A stretch of 11,756 nt of DNA from Ochromonadaceae sp. CCMP2298 (taxonomy: Eukaryota; Sar; Synurophyceae; Ochromonadales; Ochromonadaceae): contig MU634512.1 of assembly GCA_026770595.1 (NCBI GenBank), positions 1-11,756 of the forward strand, given 5' to 3'. The position numbers were made by a program, and so were the translations under genes. The notes below the pieces were generated by a model, which was not told the DNA's origin, did no database searches, and was given only the letters and a program-made list of their open reading frames with translations. Shown here piece after piece: positions 1 to 7,596 of this stretch. The stretch's first letter is position 1; every line of letters starts with the position of its first letter.

Positions 1-357
1 TGTACGTTACAAGTAGTTACGCGTAAGTTACTATTGTCACAATATATATGCGTCAATATATGTAATATCTATAAACATTATGTCACTGCTTCATTTCACT
101 CATTCTAGCAGTTTATTTATGTATATCAACACCGATGCGCGGTACGCTCCTCACAGTACGTACTTTAGTATACGTACTTTAGCTTGCAATGCCACAGCAG
201 AGTGTCATCTATCCAAGAATTGAGAATGTGCAGCCGCCAGCCTCCTCCGCACTTGGGAGCGTTGATCTTCCGAGGCGACGTGCGCGAGACCAGCTTCTCC
301 CACGGTGAGGTGCAATCTCACAGCACCGATGGGTCTGCAGCAGCCGAGAAAGTACGA
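1..357. other. 5' flank of the ApaH-like phosphatase gene
   Basis: The first roughly 180 bases are AT-rich and hold no convincing gene. GTTAC-like words recur in bases 5-35. A perfect 12-bp direct repeat, TACGTACTTTAG, lies at 157-168 and 171-182, about 180 bases before the preferred start codon, and each copy contains the palindrome TACGTA. The reading frame of the downstream gene is already open from 184, with an earlier in-frame ATG at 226, so 226-357 could be coding if that start is used. No clear TATA box was identified. Confidence 0.4.
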
Positions 358-3300
358 ATGACGAGCGCGGGCACGATAGGCACTCGCAGTGCGCGGGCAA
401 CACCCACCATGTTGATGGTGCTGGTGCTGGCGGTTCTGGTATATGTGCAGTTGGTTGGCGCGCTTCGCCCGACGCGAGCGCGCGCCCAGACGGCCCAGGG
501 TGCGTCCCTGACTTGGCCGCGGTTGAGCCACGAGCAGAAGCACGAGGCCGACCAGCTGAGGCCAGGAGCAGAACTACAGCCCACTTCTTCAATCTCATCA
601 TCCGCCGTGGCTGACTATGGCAGCAGCATGGGCAGGGAAAGCAGCAGGAGCAGTGGCAGAAACGGCATTTACAGCAACAGCAGCAGTAGTAGCAGTATTA
701 GCAGTAGCAGCAGTAGTAGCGGTAGTAGCAGCAGTGGCAGTAGAGGTAGCAGCGACAACCAAATAGCAGGGGCACTGGGTGGCTATCTGCGCGGTGCTAG
801 CGGGACACTGGCGCAGACGCAGTTCCAGAGCCAGGCGCACTCGGGCTGGCAGGCGCGTCAGAGCAACCGCACAGAGACAGCAGCCATCTTCAGCAACAGC
901 TTCAGCCCGTACCGCTCCAAGAGGCAGCGCTTCCGCTACCGCACCTCCAACACCAATTCCCAGCGTATGGCTCAGACCGCGTTAGGGTTAGGTTTAGTAC
1001 TCGTTGATGAGGAGTCCTCGTTGTCGTTGGAGCATAGGCAGACTGAGGAGCAGGAGCAAGAAAGAGTGCAGAGTCTGAGTCAGGATCAGGACAAGGTTCA
1101 GGCAGAGAGCCAGGTTCAGGTTCAGGGCCAGGGTCAAGGCCAAGGTCATGGCAAGGGGCAAGTTCAGGTTCAGATTCAGGGCCAGGGCCAGGGCAAGGGT
1201 CAGGGTCAGGGCCAGGGTCAGGGCCAGGGCAAGGGTCGAAGACAAGGACGGGGACAAGGGTCGGGTCGGGCTGTGGGGCTGAGTGGGGCTACATCCGCTG
1301 CGCAGGGGGCGAGTGCTGGGGCCAAGCAAGGGCAGGTGCAGGGGCGCAGTCAAGCGGCCGGTTCCTCAGGGGCCGCTGCGGGCATGCACACTGGGGCGGG
1401 CTGGCTCGGAAGCAGTAGCAGGGATAGCAGAGATAGCAGAGATAGGGACGGCAGGGACGGCAAGGGGGGCTGGTCTGAGTTCTCCGCCAAGCCCAGCAGC
1501 ATGTATCTGAATCTGGAGTACGACTACCTCGCAAGCAGCTCCCTCTCCGCAGTCTCCGTGCCCACCAGGGAGAACAGGATGCGCGGCGACGCGGCGCTCA
1601 AGCGCTGGTGGGCCGCTGCGCGCAAGTGGGGGTTGCTGTCTGGCGAGCTTAGGCAGATCGCCGACCTGCAGGACGCGAGGCGCAAAGCTAGGCGGCAGCA
1701 GCAGCGGGTACAAGGGCTGGCGCCGTATCCAGAGGAAGCGGGCGCTAATGCGACTGCAGTCTCTCCGCCGACTGGAACAGATGCAGAGGAAGCAGTAGCA
1801 GAGGAAGTAGCGGCGCCATCGGCAGGGGTGGCGCTGGCTGTTGCGGGCTCACCAAGTCCAGAAGCAGGGGCTGGGGCGACAGTCGCGCCTGTAGGCTCCG
1901 GTCTAATGGACTCCTTGGGTCTGGCGGTGGGACTGGCGCTGCGGCAGCACATCGTGAAGCAGCAGATATCGCAGGGGCAGCAGTTCAGCCGTGGGGACTT
2001 CAAGCGCTCTCGCAACTACGACGTGGTGCTGCGCAGTGCCAGTGGCAGCAGCAGCGGCAGTAAAAGTGGTATTAGCAGCAGCGGTACAGGCGCAGGTAGC
2101 CTGGGCGCTTCTGGCGGGGCGCATGTCAGAAGTGGAGGAGGAGGAGAAGGGGGAGAGGGAGAAGGAGAGGCTGGCCGATCTCGGCGTGGACTGCGGCGGC
2201 GTGTGCGCGGTGCTGTGGGTGCATCTACGGTGATGGGCTTTAGTCCGGCGCAGCCTGGCGAAGGCAGAAGTGCAGTGGTGGAAGCGGGCGCAGAGGGTAC
2301 AGAAGGAGAGGCAGGTTTGGTGGACACCACGGCAGAGGCAGTGGCGTTTGATTCGGAGTCGGACGACGCAGTACCTGCTGTGGCTGCCATGCCCGTCACA
2401 ATCGCAGCCACGCTCACCGAGCCCCCTCTATCCCCACCAGAGCCAGAGCCGCAGGAGCAACAGGACCACGGACTGGAGCATGAGCAGGAGCAGGAGCGTG
2501 ACCAGATTCAGCATCAGGAGCAAGAGCAGGAGCAGTATGAGGACGAGGATGAGGAGCAGGATCAGGAGCAGGGGGATGCTGTGGACTCAGAGGAGCGGGA
2601 GAGGAATACGTGGGACGTGGACGAGGGCGAGCAGGATGGCGAGGAGGCCCCCCTGCAGCTGCTGCACAAGGTGTGCAAAAGCCACTCCGCGCGCGTGATC
2701 GTGATCGGCGACGTGCACGGCTGCCTCGACGAGCTGTGCGACCTGCTACGCAAGACCTGCTACCTGCCCGGGGACCAGGTGCTCTTTCTAGGAGACCTGG
2801 TGGCCAAGGGCCCGCGCTCCGTGGAGGTGGTGCGCCTGGCGATCGACATAGACGCGATCTCCGTCAGAGGTGAGTGCGCATGCATCTTCTTCTAGCCTCC
2901 ACTTACGTTTACTGACGTTTCCCCCCCCTCACCCCCTCAGGCAACCACGACCACGAGGTGGTGCGTCAGCGCATAACCTACGAGAGGCACCACCACGCAG
3001 CCAGCCTCGCCAGTGCGGCCAACGCTGCCATAGCCAACGCCGCGAACGCCGCCAGCAGCGTGGCGAGAAGCTCTGGCCGGGGAAGCGGCCTGGGCAGTAG
3101 TATCCGCAGGTTCCCCAACAACACCACCACAGGTGACTCGCCAGACAGCGAGGTGGGGTACGGCGGGGGCGGGTACGGGGGCTACGGGAGTACGGGCGCA
3201 CCGCGCATGGGTGAGCACCTGCGGATCGGCATGGCTCTGTCTGTGCGCGAGTTCGCCTGGCTGACGGAGCTGCCCTACTTCGTGCGCAGTATGGACCTAG

Positions 3301-3704
3301 GCAGTGTCTTCGTGCACGCGGGGCTGCAGAGCACAGACCGGGTGAAGCTGCAGCACCAGGAGCCCTGGGTGATGATGACCATGCGCTCCATGATCCCGCC
3401 CACCGGCAAGGCCTCCAGCCGCTGCGTGCTGGCCTTCCCCTGGGCGGCGCACTGGCGGGGGCCGCTCACCGCCTACTTCGGCCACGACACTGCGCGCGGG
3501 CTGCAGGTGTACCCTCACGCTCTGGGCATCGACACGGGCTGCGTTTACGGGGGAAACCTGACTGCCGTGCTGCTGCCCAGCAAGGGCGTGGTGCGTGTGC
3601 CTGCCAGGCGAGTCTACCAGCAGTACGGCAAGTCCATCGTGCAGACCCTCAGCTCCGGCGCAGGTCCCTATAGCTCCATCGACGCCATCCCCTCCGTCTT
3701 CTGA
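358..3704 (+). CDS. ApaH-like (ALPH/Ppn2-type) PPP-family phosphatase with signal sequence and long low-complexity N-terminus
   Basis: Two exons, 358-2869 and 2941-3704, give 1091 residues. The last 310 or so residues form a metal-dependent PPP-family phosphatase. Visible motifs are GDVHG (784-788), GDLVAKGP (812-819), GNHD (838-841, rebuilt across the splice junction), a VHAGL box with His963, FGHD with His1019, and an ending like GIDTGCVYGGNLTA, typical of ApaH-like phosphatases. Known relatives include trypanosome ALPH1 (mRNA decapping) and yeast Ppn2 (vacuolar endopolyphosphatase); the substrate here is unknown. An Ala/Asn/Gly-rich insert of about 60 residues follows GNHD. The start at 358 is preferred because it puts a hydrophobic core (residues 18-35) in signal-peptide position; the ATG at 226 would make it a deeper signal anchor. 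Residues 75-135 are Ser-rich, 248-301 Gln-Gly repeats and 698-741 Gln/Glu-rich. The domain call is strong; the start and cell location are inferred. Confidence 0.87.
581..755 (+). repeat. AGC/AGT triplet-rich tract encoding poly-Ser
   Basis: Within exon 1 of the phosphatase, AGC and AGT codons dominate and encode runs of up to seven Ser, broken by Gly, Arg and Asn. Mixing AGC with AGT interrupts a pure trinucleotide repeat, although slippage-driven growth remains likely. The tract follows the signal sequence and is predicted to be disordered. Confidence 0.8.
1095..1260 (+). repeat. Hexanucleotide CAGGGY/CAGGTT minisatellite encoding Gln-Gly and Val-Gln repeats
   Basis: Units of six bases (CAGGGC, CAGGGT, CAAGGC, CAGGTT and variants) encode alternating Gln-Gly, Val-Gln and Lys-Gly. 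The frame stays open and the region sits in the disordered N-terminal part of the phosphatase. The complementary strand yields a spurious Leu/Ala/Thr open frame. Length variation between strains is expected but not shown. Confidence 0.85.
2870..2940 (+). other. Spliceosomal intron (71 nt) in the phosphatase gene
   Basis: The donor GTGAGTGCGC and an acceptor after a C-rich tract ending CTCAG define the intron. Read through, the frame meets a stop at 2893-2895. Removing it joins a split Gly codon and restores the GNHDHE metal-binding motif, which is strong support for the exact borders. The intron interrupts the catalytic domain between its second and third metal motifs. Confidence 0.93.
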
Positions 3705-4099
3705 CCTTCTGAGCCGGCGCAGTGAGCCTCTGCGCTCCCACCCTCTTGGGCTACAGGACCCGCAGCCACTCCGGGAGCAGCCGCGGTAGACATGGCAGCT
3801 GCATAGGCATATAAAATAAGCAATCAGGTGTAAATAAAGATTTAAAAATAATTACTTGTGTTAGGTGAGACGATTACATCTAAATCACAGCTACTGTACA
3901 TGCGTAATATACAAAATACTCCTAATCGTAAAGCAGTTGACTCTAAACACCTAGAAACACCAATGTTTTCTTTTGAGAGCGCTGTTGCTCGAAAACCTTC
4001 AATTTCCAATTTTGCAACGTTTGGGTTTATTTGCTTTACCACTCACCAGAAATGGTTTCTGGAACAGAGGTTTGAGCATACTATAACCAACACATTTTC
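3705..4099. other. AT-rich spacer with polyadenylation-like signals
   Basis: The phosphatase stop is at 3702-3704. About 130 bases later the sequence becomes AT-rich, with AATAAA at 3833-3838 (plus strand), a plausible polyadenylation signal. On the minus strand AATAAA lies at 4026-4031 and could end transcripts arriving from the SQPT-array side. Small open frames here on both strands show no recognisable domain and are not supported as genes. Confidence 0.5.
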
Positions 4100-4260
4100 T
4101 TATAATATTATTTTGGAAGTACTGCTGGGCTGAGCAGAGGGCTGAGCACTGGAACTACTGCTGGGCTGAATGAACGATTGTTCACTGGGCCGAGACGTCG
4201 GCTGTCCCGTTGGTTCATACGTCGGCTGCCCTGTAGGCTGTGTCGTCGGCTTGGGCCGAT

Positions 4261-4308
4261 GGCTGACCCGACGGCTAGGTCAGCCAACTCCTGTGTCGTT
4301 GGCTGACT
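4261..4308. repeat. Locally inverted SQPT unit (overlapping inverted repeats)
   Basis: GTCAGCCAAC at 4279-4288 is the exact reverse complement of GTTGGCTGAC at 4299-4308. GGCTGACC at 4261-4268 is the reverse complement of GGTCAGCC at 4278-4285. One repeat unit therefore points opposite to its neighbours. This is where the minus-strand reading frame leaves the repeat pattern and later resumes in another frame. Confidence 0.75.
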
Positions 4309-4613
4309 CGTGGGCTGTGTCGTCGGCTGCGACGTGGGCTGCGATGATGGCTGCCCCGTCGGCTGAGACGGCGGCCGTCCTGTGGGCTGGGTATTTGGCT
4401 GCCCCATCGGTTGTCTAGAAGGTTGGGAACTCGGTTGGGAGGTAGGAGTGCACGTAGGCTGGGTACTAGGCTGCGCCGATGGCTGAGACGTCGGGTTCGC
4501 CGATGGCTGAGTAGTGGGCTGCCCTGTTGGCTGGGAGCTGGGCTGAGACGTTGACGCACTAGTTAGCTGCGCGCTAGGTTGGCTCGTGGGATCCGAGGTT
4601 GGCTGCGATGGCG
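4291..4613 (-). repeat. 12-bp tandem array encoding SQPT/GQPS/TQPT tetrapeptides (about 27 units)
   Basis: The core of the array is one open frame. On the plus strand the unit resembles GTCGGCTGNGA plus one variable base. The units have diverged (SQPT, AQPS, GQPT, TQPS, SDPT, SANP, RQPM), so this is an old array rather than a fresh expansion. The Gln codon is almost always CAG while third positions elsewhere vary, which suggests past selection on the protein. Confidence 0.85.
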
Positions 4614-4832
4614 GCTTGACTGCTCGGCTGCACCGATGGCTGAGAGGACGACTGCTATGGGAAGACGTTATGAGCAGAGGGCTGAGCCCTAGGACTAATC
4701 CTGGGCTGAGAAGAGGGAGCAAACACGACAGATGAAAGGCCCTATCCCCGGTCCCCTTGCTCCCTGCTCCCTGTTCCTGCTTGAAGGCGAGAGTTCTGGC
4801 GGCGGTGCACGCGTGGTGAGCGCACCGAGAAC

Positions 4833-5546
4833 TTAGGGCAGCAGCGGCACTCCGGCCAGGCGCGTGGCGGTGACGAGGCCGAGCGAGAGGCACGAGAGCG
4901 TACCGCACACGTTGACCACCAGCAGGATCACGCCCACCGCCTGCCCCCTCTTCAGCCCTGTGCGCCGCTGAATCGTGTCCAGGGCCATCTGGAAGGCGGG
5001 CGTGAGGGCGACTGCGAGGGTGGCGCGAAGAGGCCTTAAGACGGTGTTGGCGGCATACAGGGTGGCGTACACCATCAGAAACGGCTTCCATTGCTTCGCT
5101 GCCAGGGGGCTCAGCCCGCTGCTCTTGCCGAATGCCACCCAGGAGAGAATGACGCAGGTGACGGTGCAGCAGTTGGACACGAAGCCGTAGGCCAGCAGCG
5201 TGCCCACGCCAAGCTGCGATAGCTTTTCTCTGCTCACTCCCTTGCCGTTCCATCCGCGCCCTGACACCAGGTGCCGTAGATGCGCGGAAAGGGAAATGCG
5301 CTGCTCGCCATCCCCACCGATACTGAGAGCTGCTACACTGCCATCCACACTGCCATCCACACTGCCATCCACGCCTTCGCTCACGCACTGCAGCCTGCGC
5401 CCTAGGCGCCCGTGACGATTTTGGTGGGGCTGCAGTTGGAGTGTGCCCTGATAGGATGAGAAACGGGATCCAATGTTGCTGAACTGGTAGCTGCTTATTG
5501 TGTCCAGCAGTGTGAGGCACACTGCGAGATATACCAGCAGCCTCAT
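4833..5546 (-). CDS. Conserved multi-pass membrane protein, probably plastid-targeted
   Basis: This is a 237-residue protein starting at the ATG at 5546. That start is preferred because it opens with a hydrophobic signal-like segment (residues 2-15); an in-frame upstream ATG at 5708 would bury it. Residues 20-105 are poorly conserved-looking and include a DGSV triplet repeat. The C-terminal half, from KLSQLGVGTLLAYGFVSN onward, has hydrophobic helices at about 112-137, 155-185 and 202-226, separated by the motifs LSPLAAKQWKPFL and RPLRATLAVALTPAF. From memory it resembles small conserved chloroplast membrane proteins of plants and algae of unknown function; no database was searched. A signal sequence followed by a linker suits import into a complex plastid, but no clear Phe motif is visible at the cleavage point. 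It is divergent from the DJ-1 gene. Confidence 0.75.
   Translation of the reverse strand: MRLLVYLAVCLTLLDTISSYQFSNIGSRFSSYQGTLQLQPHQNRHGRLGRRLQCVSEGVDGSVDGSVDGSVAALSIGGDGEQRISLSAHLRHLVSGRGWNGKGVSREKLSQLGVGTLLAYGFVSNCCTVTCVILSWVAFGKSSGLSPLAAKQWKPFLMVYATLYAANTVLRPLRATLAVALTPAFQMALDTIQRRTGLKRGQAVGVILLVVNVCGTLSCLSLGLVTATRLAGVPLLP
5337..5372 (-). repeat. Perfect 3 x 12-bp tandem repeat encoding (DGSV)3
   Basis: ACTGCCATCCAC (plus strand) is repeated three times without a mismatch inside the membrane-protein gene. It encodes Asp-Gly-Ser-Val at about residues 60-71 of the variable linker. Perfect identity suggests a recent duplication. The 12-bp period keeps the frame and matches the period of the nearby SQPT array, although the units are unrelated. 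Confidence 0.92.
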
Positions 5547-5961
5547 CGTTGAAGTGACAGGCGTGCGTCCAAGTATAGACCAGACAAGATTTGGGGGGCA
5601 GTCGCGCTGAGATTCACTCAGAACGGCGATGGTTGAGCAGAACAGTGCCAGGTTGCTGCTGAGAGGGTGCAGCAGATTTTGGAAGCTGGACCAAAAACAA
5701 AAAGTCACATTTTTGGCGGGTGTTTGTTTTTGGCGGAGGTTTTGCTAGTGGGCCTGCTCTGCGTCACGTTGCCCAACCCGGAATCTTCTTTCTTCGTCAC
5801 AACCCCGCGTCTGCGTCGATCTGGAGAGCCATCGTCGAGATTCATTCGCATTGGACGGGATGCCCTCGCACATATCTACTGCCATCCAACTGCGCAGCTC
5901 GAACGACACCTGCAGGTGATTCCAGCCTTCCCTCTGCCCGACAAGTTCAAGTCCCTGCCAA
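5547..5961. promoter_or_regulatory. Bidirectional promoter region with paired E2F-like sites
   Basis: This 415-bp spacer separates the divergent starts of the membrane protein (-) and the DJ-1 family gene (+). TTTTTGGCGG occurs at 5710-5719 and again at 5727-5736, 17 bp apart; both fit the E2F-type consensus TTTSSCGS. CCAAAAACAAA at 5691-5701 is the exact reverse complement of TTTGTTTTTGG at 5723-5733, so one E2F-like copy is embedded in an inverted repeat. Open frames in this spacer show no domain. Factor binding is inference from motif match only. Confidence 0.5.
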
Positions 5962-6960
5962 ATGGACGAGAAGCGGTCTGGAGACGAAGACCGCCTGGAG
6001 GACAAGGGCGGTCCTCAAGAAGATAAAGGCAGTCCTGAGGAGGATAAGGGAGGTCCTGAGGATGACAGTGAAGGTCCCGAGGAGGACACTGGGCCGGAAG
6101 ACAAGGGAGGGCCCGCGGGGGACAAGGGAGAGCCGGCGGAGGACAAGAGCTTAGGCTGGAAAGTGCCCGAGAACGCCGGGCCGGAGGAGAAGTCTCCCGA
6201 GGAGGACAACAACAACATATACGAGATACTCTTCGTGTGCACATCGGTGGAGACCAGCAGCTGGGGCGCTCCCACGGGCGCGTGGCTAAAAGAGATCGCG
6301 GAGCCCTACTACGTTTTGCAGGAGGCAGGCTACCGCGCAGACATCTGCTCCATCGCAGGGGGCCCGCCGGCGCTAGACCCCCAGTGCACCGTGGACGTGC
6401 TTGAGGACAGCCCCATGGCCCGGTTCTTGGCGGACTCGGACGCGCAGTTCATATTCTCGCACGCGCGCTCGCTGGCCGCCATCGTGCGGGCAGGGGATCT
6501 GCGGAACTACTGCGCCATCTACCTGGTAGGTGGGCACGGCTGCGTGGATGACTTCTATCAGAGCGCGGACATAAAGCAGGCGGTTGAGTCTTTTTTGGAA
6601 GAATCAAAGGGCTGCATAGGTGCGGTGTGCCACGGTCCCCTGGGACTGGCCAACTGCGTGTTCAACGGGCAGCCCTTCCTCAAGAACAAATTCGTGGCCG
6701 CTTTCAGCAACGAGGAGGAGAACATCCTTGGCTTGGTGGATACACTGCCCGTGCTGACGGAGGACGTGATGGATGAGATGGGGGCGGTGCACGTGCCCTC
6801 GCCCCCCTGGAAGCCGCATGCAGTGGTGGATGGGAGGCTGGTGACTGGCCAGAACCCCGACTCCTCTAAAGAGGTGGCCCAGCGCATGCTAGACGTCCTG
6901 CGCACCAAGGGGTCTGCCTACTCAGCGCCGCAGAATGTCAACAAGCCGTGGGGCTCGTAG
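5962..6960 (+). CDS. DJ-1/PfpI family protein, Hsp31/glyoxalase III-like
   Basis: A 332-residue intronless gene. The domain starts near residue 86 (IYEILFVCTSVETSS) and shows the family signatures: TGAWLKE with candidate catalytic Glu111, PYYVLQEAGY, YLVGGHG (188-193), and the nucleophile elbow AVCHGP with Cys223 and His224. It ends with HAVVDGRLVTGQNPDSS, typical of the larger Hsp31-like class. The Glu/Cys/His set matches enzymes reported to convert methylglyoxal to lactate or to act as chaperones; which applies here is unknown. Residues 1-85 are acidic and repetitive (units like EDKGGPE), predicted to be disordered, with no targeting signal, so the protein is probably cytosolic. The ATG at 5962 is the first in this frame. 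The extension is unusual, since family members usually start close to the domain. Confidence 0.92.
   Translation: MDEKRSGDEDRLEDKGGPQEDKGSPEEDKGGPEDDSEGPEEDTGPEDKGGPAGDKGEPAEDKSLGWKVPENAGPEEKSPEEDNNNIYEILFVCTSVETSSWGAPTGAWLKEIAEPYYVLQEAGYRADICSIAGGPPALDPQCTVDVLEDSPMARFLADSDAQFIFSHARSLAAIVRAGDLRNYCAIYLVGGHGCVDDFYQSADIKQAVESFLEESKGCIGAVCHGPLGLANCVFNGQPFLKNKFVAAFSNEEENILGLVDTLPVLTEDVMDEMGAVHVPSPPWKPHAVVDGRLVTGQNPDSSKEVAQRMLDVLRTKGSAYSAPQNVNKPWGS
5995..6145 (+). repeat. Degenerate acidic repeat (GAGGACAAGGG-like units)
   Basis: Six or seven imperfect units of about 21-24 bases encode EDKGGPQ, EDKGSPE, EDKGGPE, EDDSEGPE, EDTGPE, EDKGGPA and GDKGEPA at the N-terminus of the DJ-1 family protein. 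All keep the frame. The strand is purine-rich (GA/GG). Confidence 0.75.
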
Positions 6961-7596
6961 CGGTGCAGAGCATGACCCGAGGGATGGATAGAAATATATC
7001 GGGATAGAAATTTATCGACCTTATTAGAATACCTTCCACCCAGCAGTAATCAAAAAAATAGAATTACCATACTTCGTTACCGCCGGTACTTGATAGGAAG
7101 TGAAAGTTTTGTAATTACTGGTAGATACAAGCAGAATTACCCCTCGTTTCATATACCGGTAACAGTATAACAGTATAAGTTACGTCTCGATAAACATAAT
7201 AAGTCAGGAACCCTGGGAACCGTTTCAAAGCTCATTTCTTGGGCGGGAATCAACTGATCAAGGGGATAACTTACCTTTTCACTTTATTCTGGGCGAGCGA
7301 GGGTGAGTGCTCTGTGGATCTGTAGAAGGGGATTCTTATCTTTCACAACCGAGCTGAGGACAGCGGCAAAGCAGAACAGAGCAGAGGCAGCAACGAGACA
7401 GAGATAGAGGTGCGGTCCCAGGGGTGGTTCTCTTTCAATTCTGTTCTCCTTCTCCATCTAACTTATGTTCCTCTCTCCTCCCTCTTTCCTCCTCCCTCCT
7501 CTACGCTCTATGCTCTGCGCTCTGCTCAACACATACTTGTGCACACCCACACTCTCTCATTACAAGCTAGCACTCTCCCATCACCCACCGCCGACC
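6961..7596. promoter_or_regulatory. Spacer and 5' leader of the EF-hand-like gene
   Basis: The first part (about 6985-7200) is AT-rich with short repeats: an imperfect 16-bp tandem at 6986-7017, and CAGTATAA twice at 7163-7178. GGGCGGGAA at 7241-7249 is a weak E2F/GC-box-like word. A donor-like GTGAGT at 7303-7308 matches the donor of the phosphatase intron, and a long pyrimidine-rich stretch (about 7430-7590) follows, so a 5' UTR intron is possible. No standard AATAAA for the DJ-1 gene was seen. No RNA gene was recognised. Confidence 0.4.
6986..7017. repeat. Imperfect 16-bp tandem duplication
   Basis: GGATAGAAATATATCG (6986-7001) is followed directly by GGATAGAAATTTATCG (7002-7017), differing at one base. 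It lies 26 bases after the DJ-1 stop codon, so it falls in the 3' UTR or termination region. Confidence 0.85.

Larger units (their letters stand above)
4100..4720 (-). pseudogene. Eroded SQPT-repeat protein remnant
   Basis: Read on the minus strand, three successive parts encode Gln-Pro-Ser/Thr repeats but not in one frame. From about 4720 to 4617 the frame reads Ser-Ser-Gln-Pro and Ala-Gln-Pro-Ser type units and is broken by a TAG at 4657-4655. From about 4615 to 4291 a second frame carries the main array. From about 4255 to 4120 the first frame resumes (units such as TTQPTGQPT and AQPSAQPS) and ends at TAA 4102-4100. No start codon or signal peptide precedes it. It begins about 110 bases after the stop of the membrane-protein gene on the same strand, so it could be 3' UTR, an alternative last exon, or a relic of a surface protein. 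SQPT-type repeats are abundant in stramenopile secreted proteins. Whether it is a pseudogene or has missed splicing cannot be settled from the sequence alone. Confidence 0.55.

Noticed and set aside
184-357. Extended N-terminus of the phosphatase from TTG 184 or ATG 226
   Set aside because: TTG is an unlikely nuclear start, and starting at 226 places the hydrophobic segment about 60 residues in. The ATG at 358 gives a standard signal-peptide layout, though 226 is not excluded.
982-997. Telomere-like TTAGGGTTAGG sequence
   Set aside because: There are fewer than two and a half units, inside a continuous open frame (Leu-Gly-Leu). This is far too short for an interstitial telomere.
994-1353. 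Minus-strand open frame rich in Leu/Ala/Thr that looks like a membrane helix
   Set aside because: It is the mirror of the CAGGGY hexanucleotide repeats encoding Gln-Gly in the phosphatase, with no domain or sensible start context.
3842-4133. Small open frames on both strands in the AT-rich spacer
   Set aside because: Short, low GC, no domain, and overlapping each other on opposite strands; expected by chance.
4120-4720. CRISPR-like array
   Set aside because: The units are 12 bp, contiguous, degenerate and in codon phase. There are no unique spacers, and the genome is eukaryotic.
4108-5520. A single 470-residue minus-strand protein with an SQPT tail
   Set aside because: Its first two thirds overlap the membrane-protein gene in another frame and look like a shadow reading. 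Only the SQPT portion has protein-like structure.
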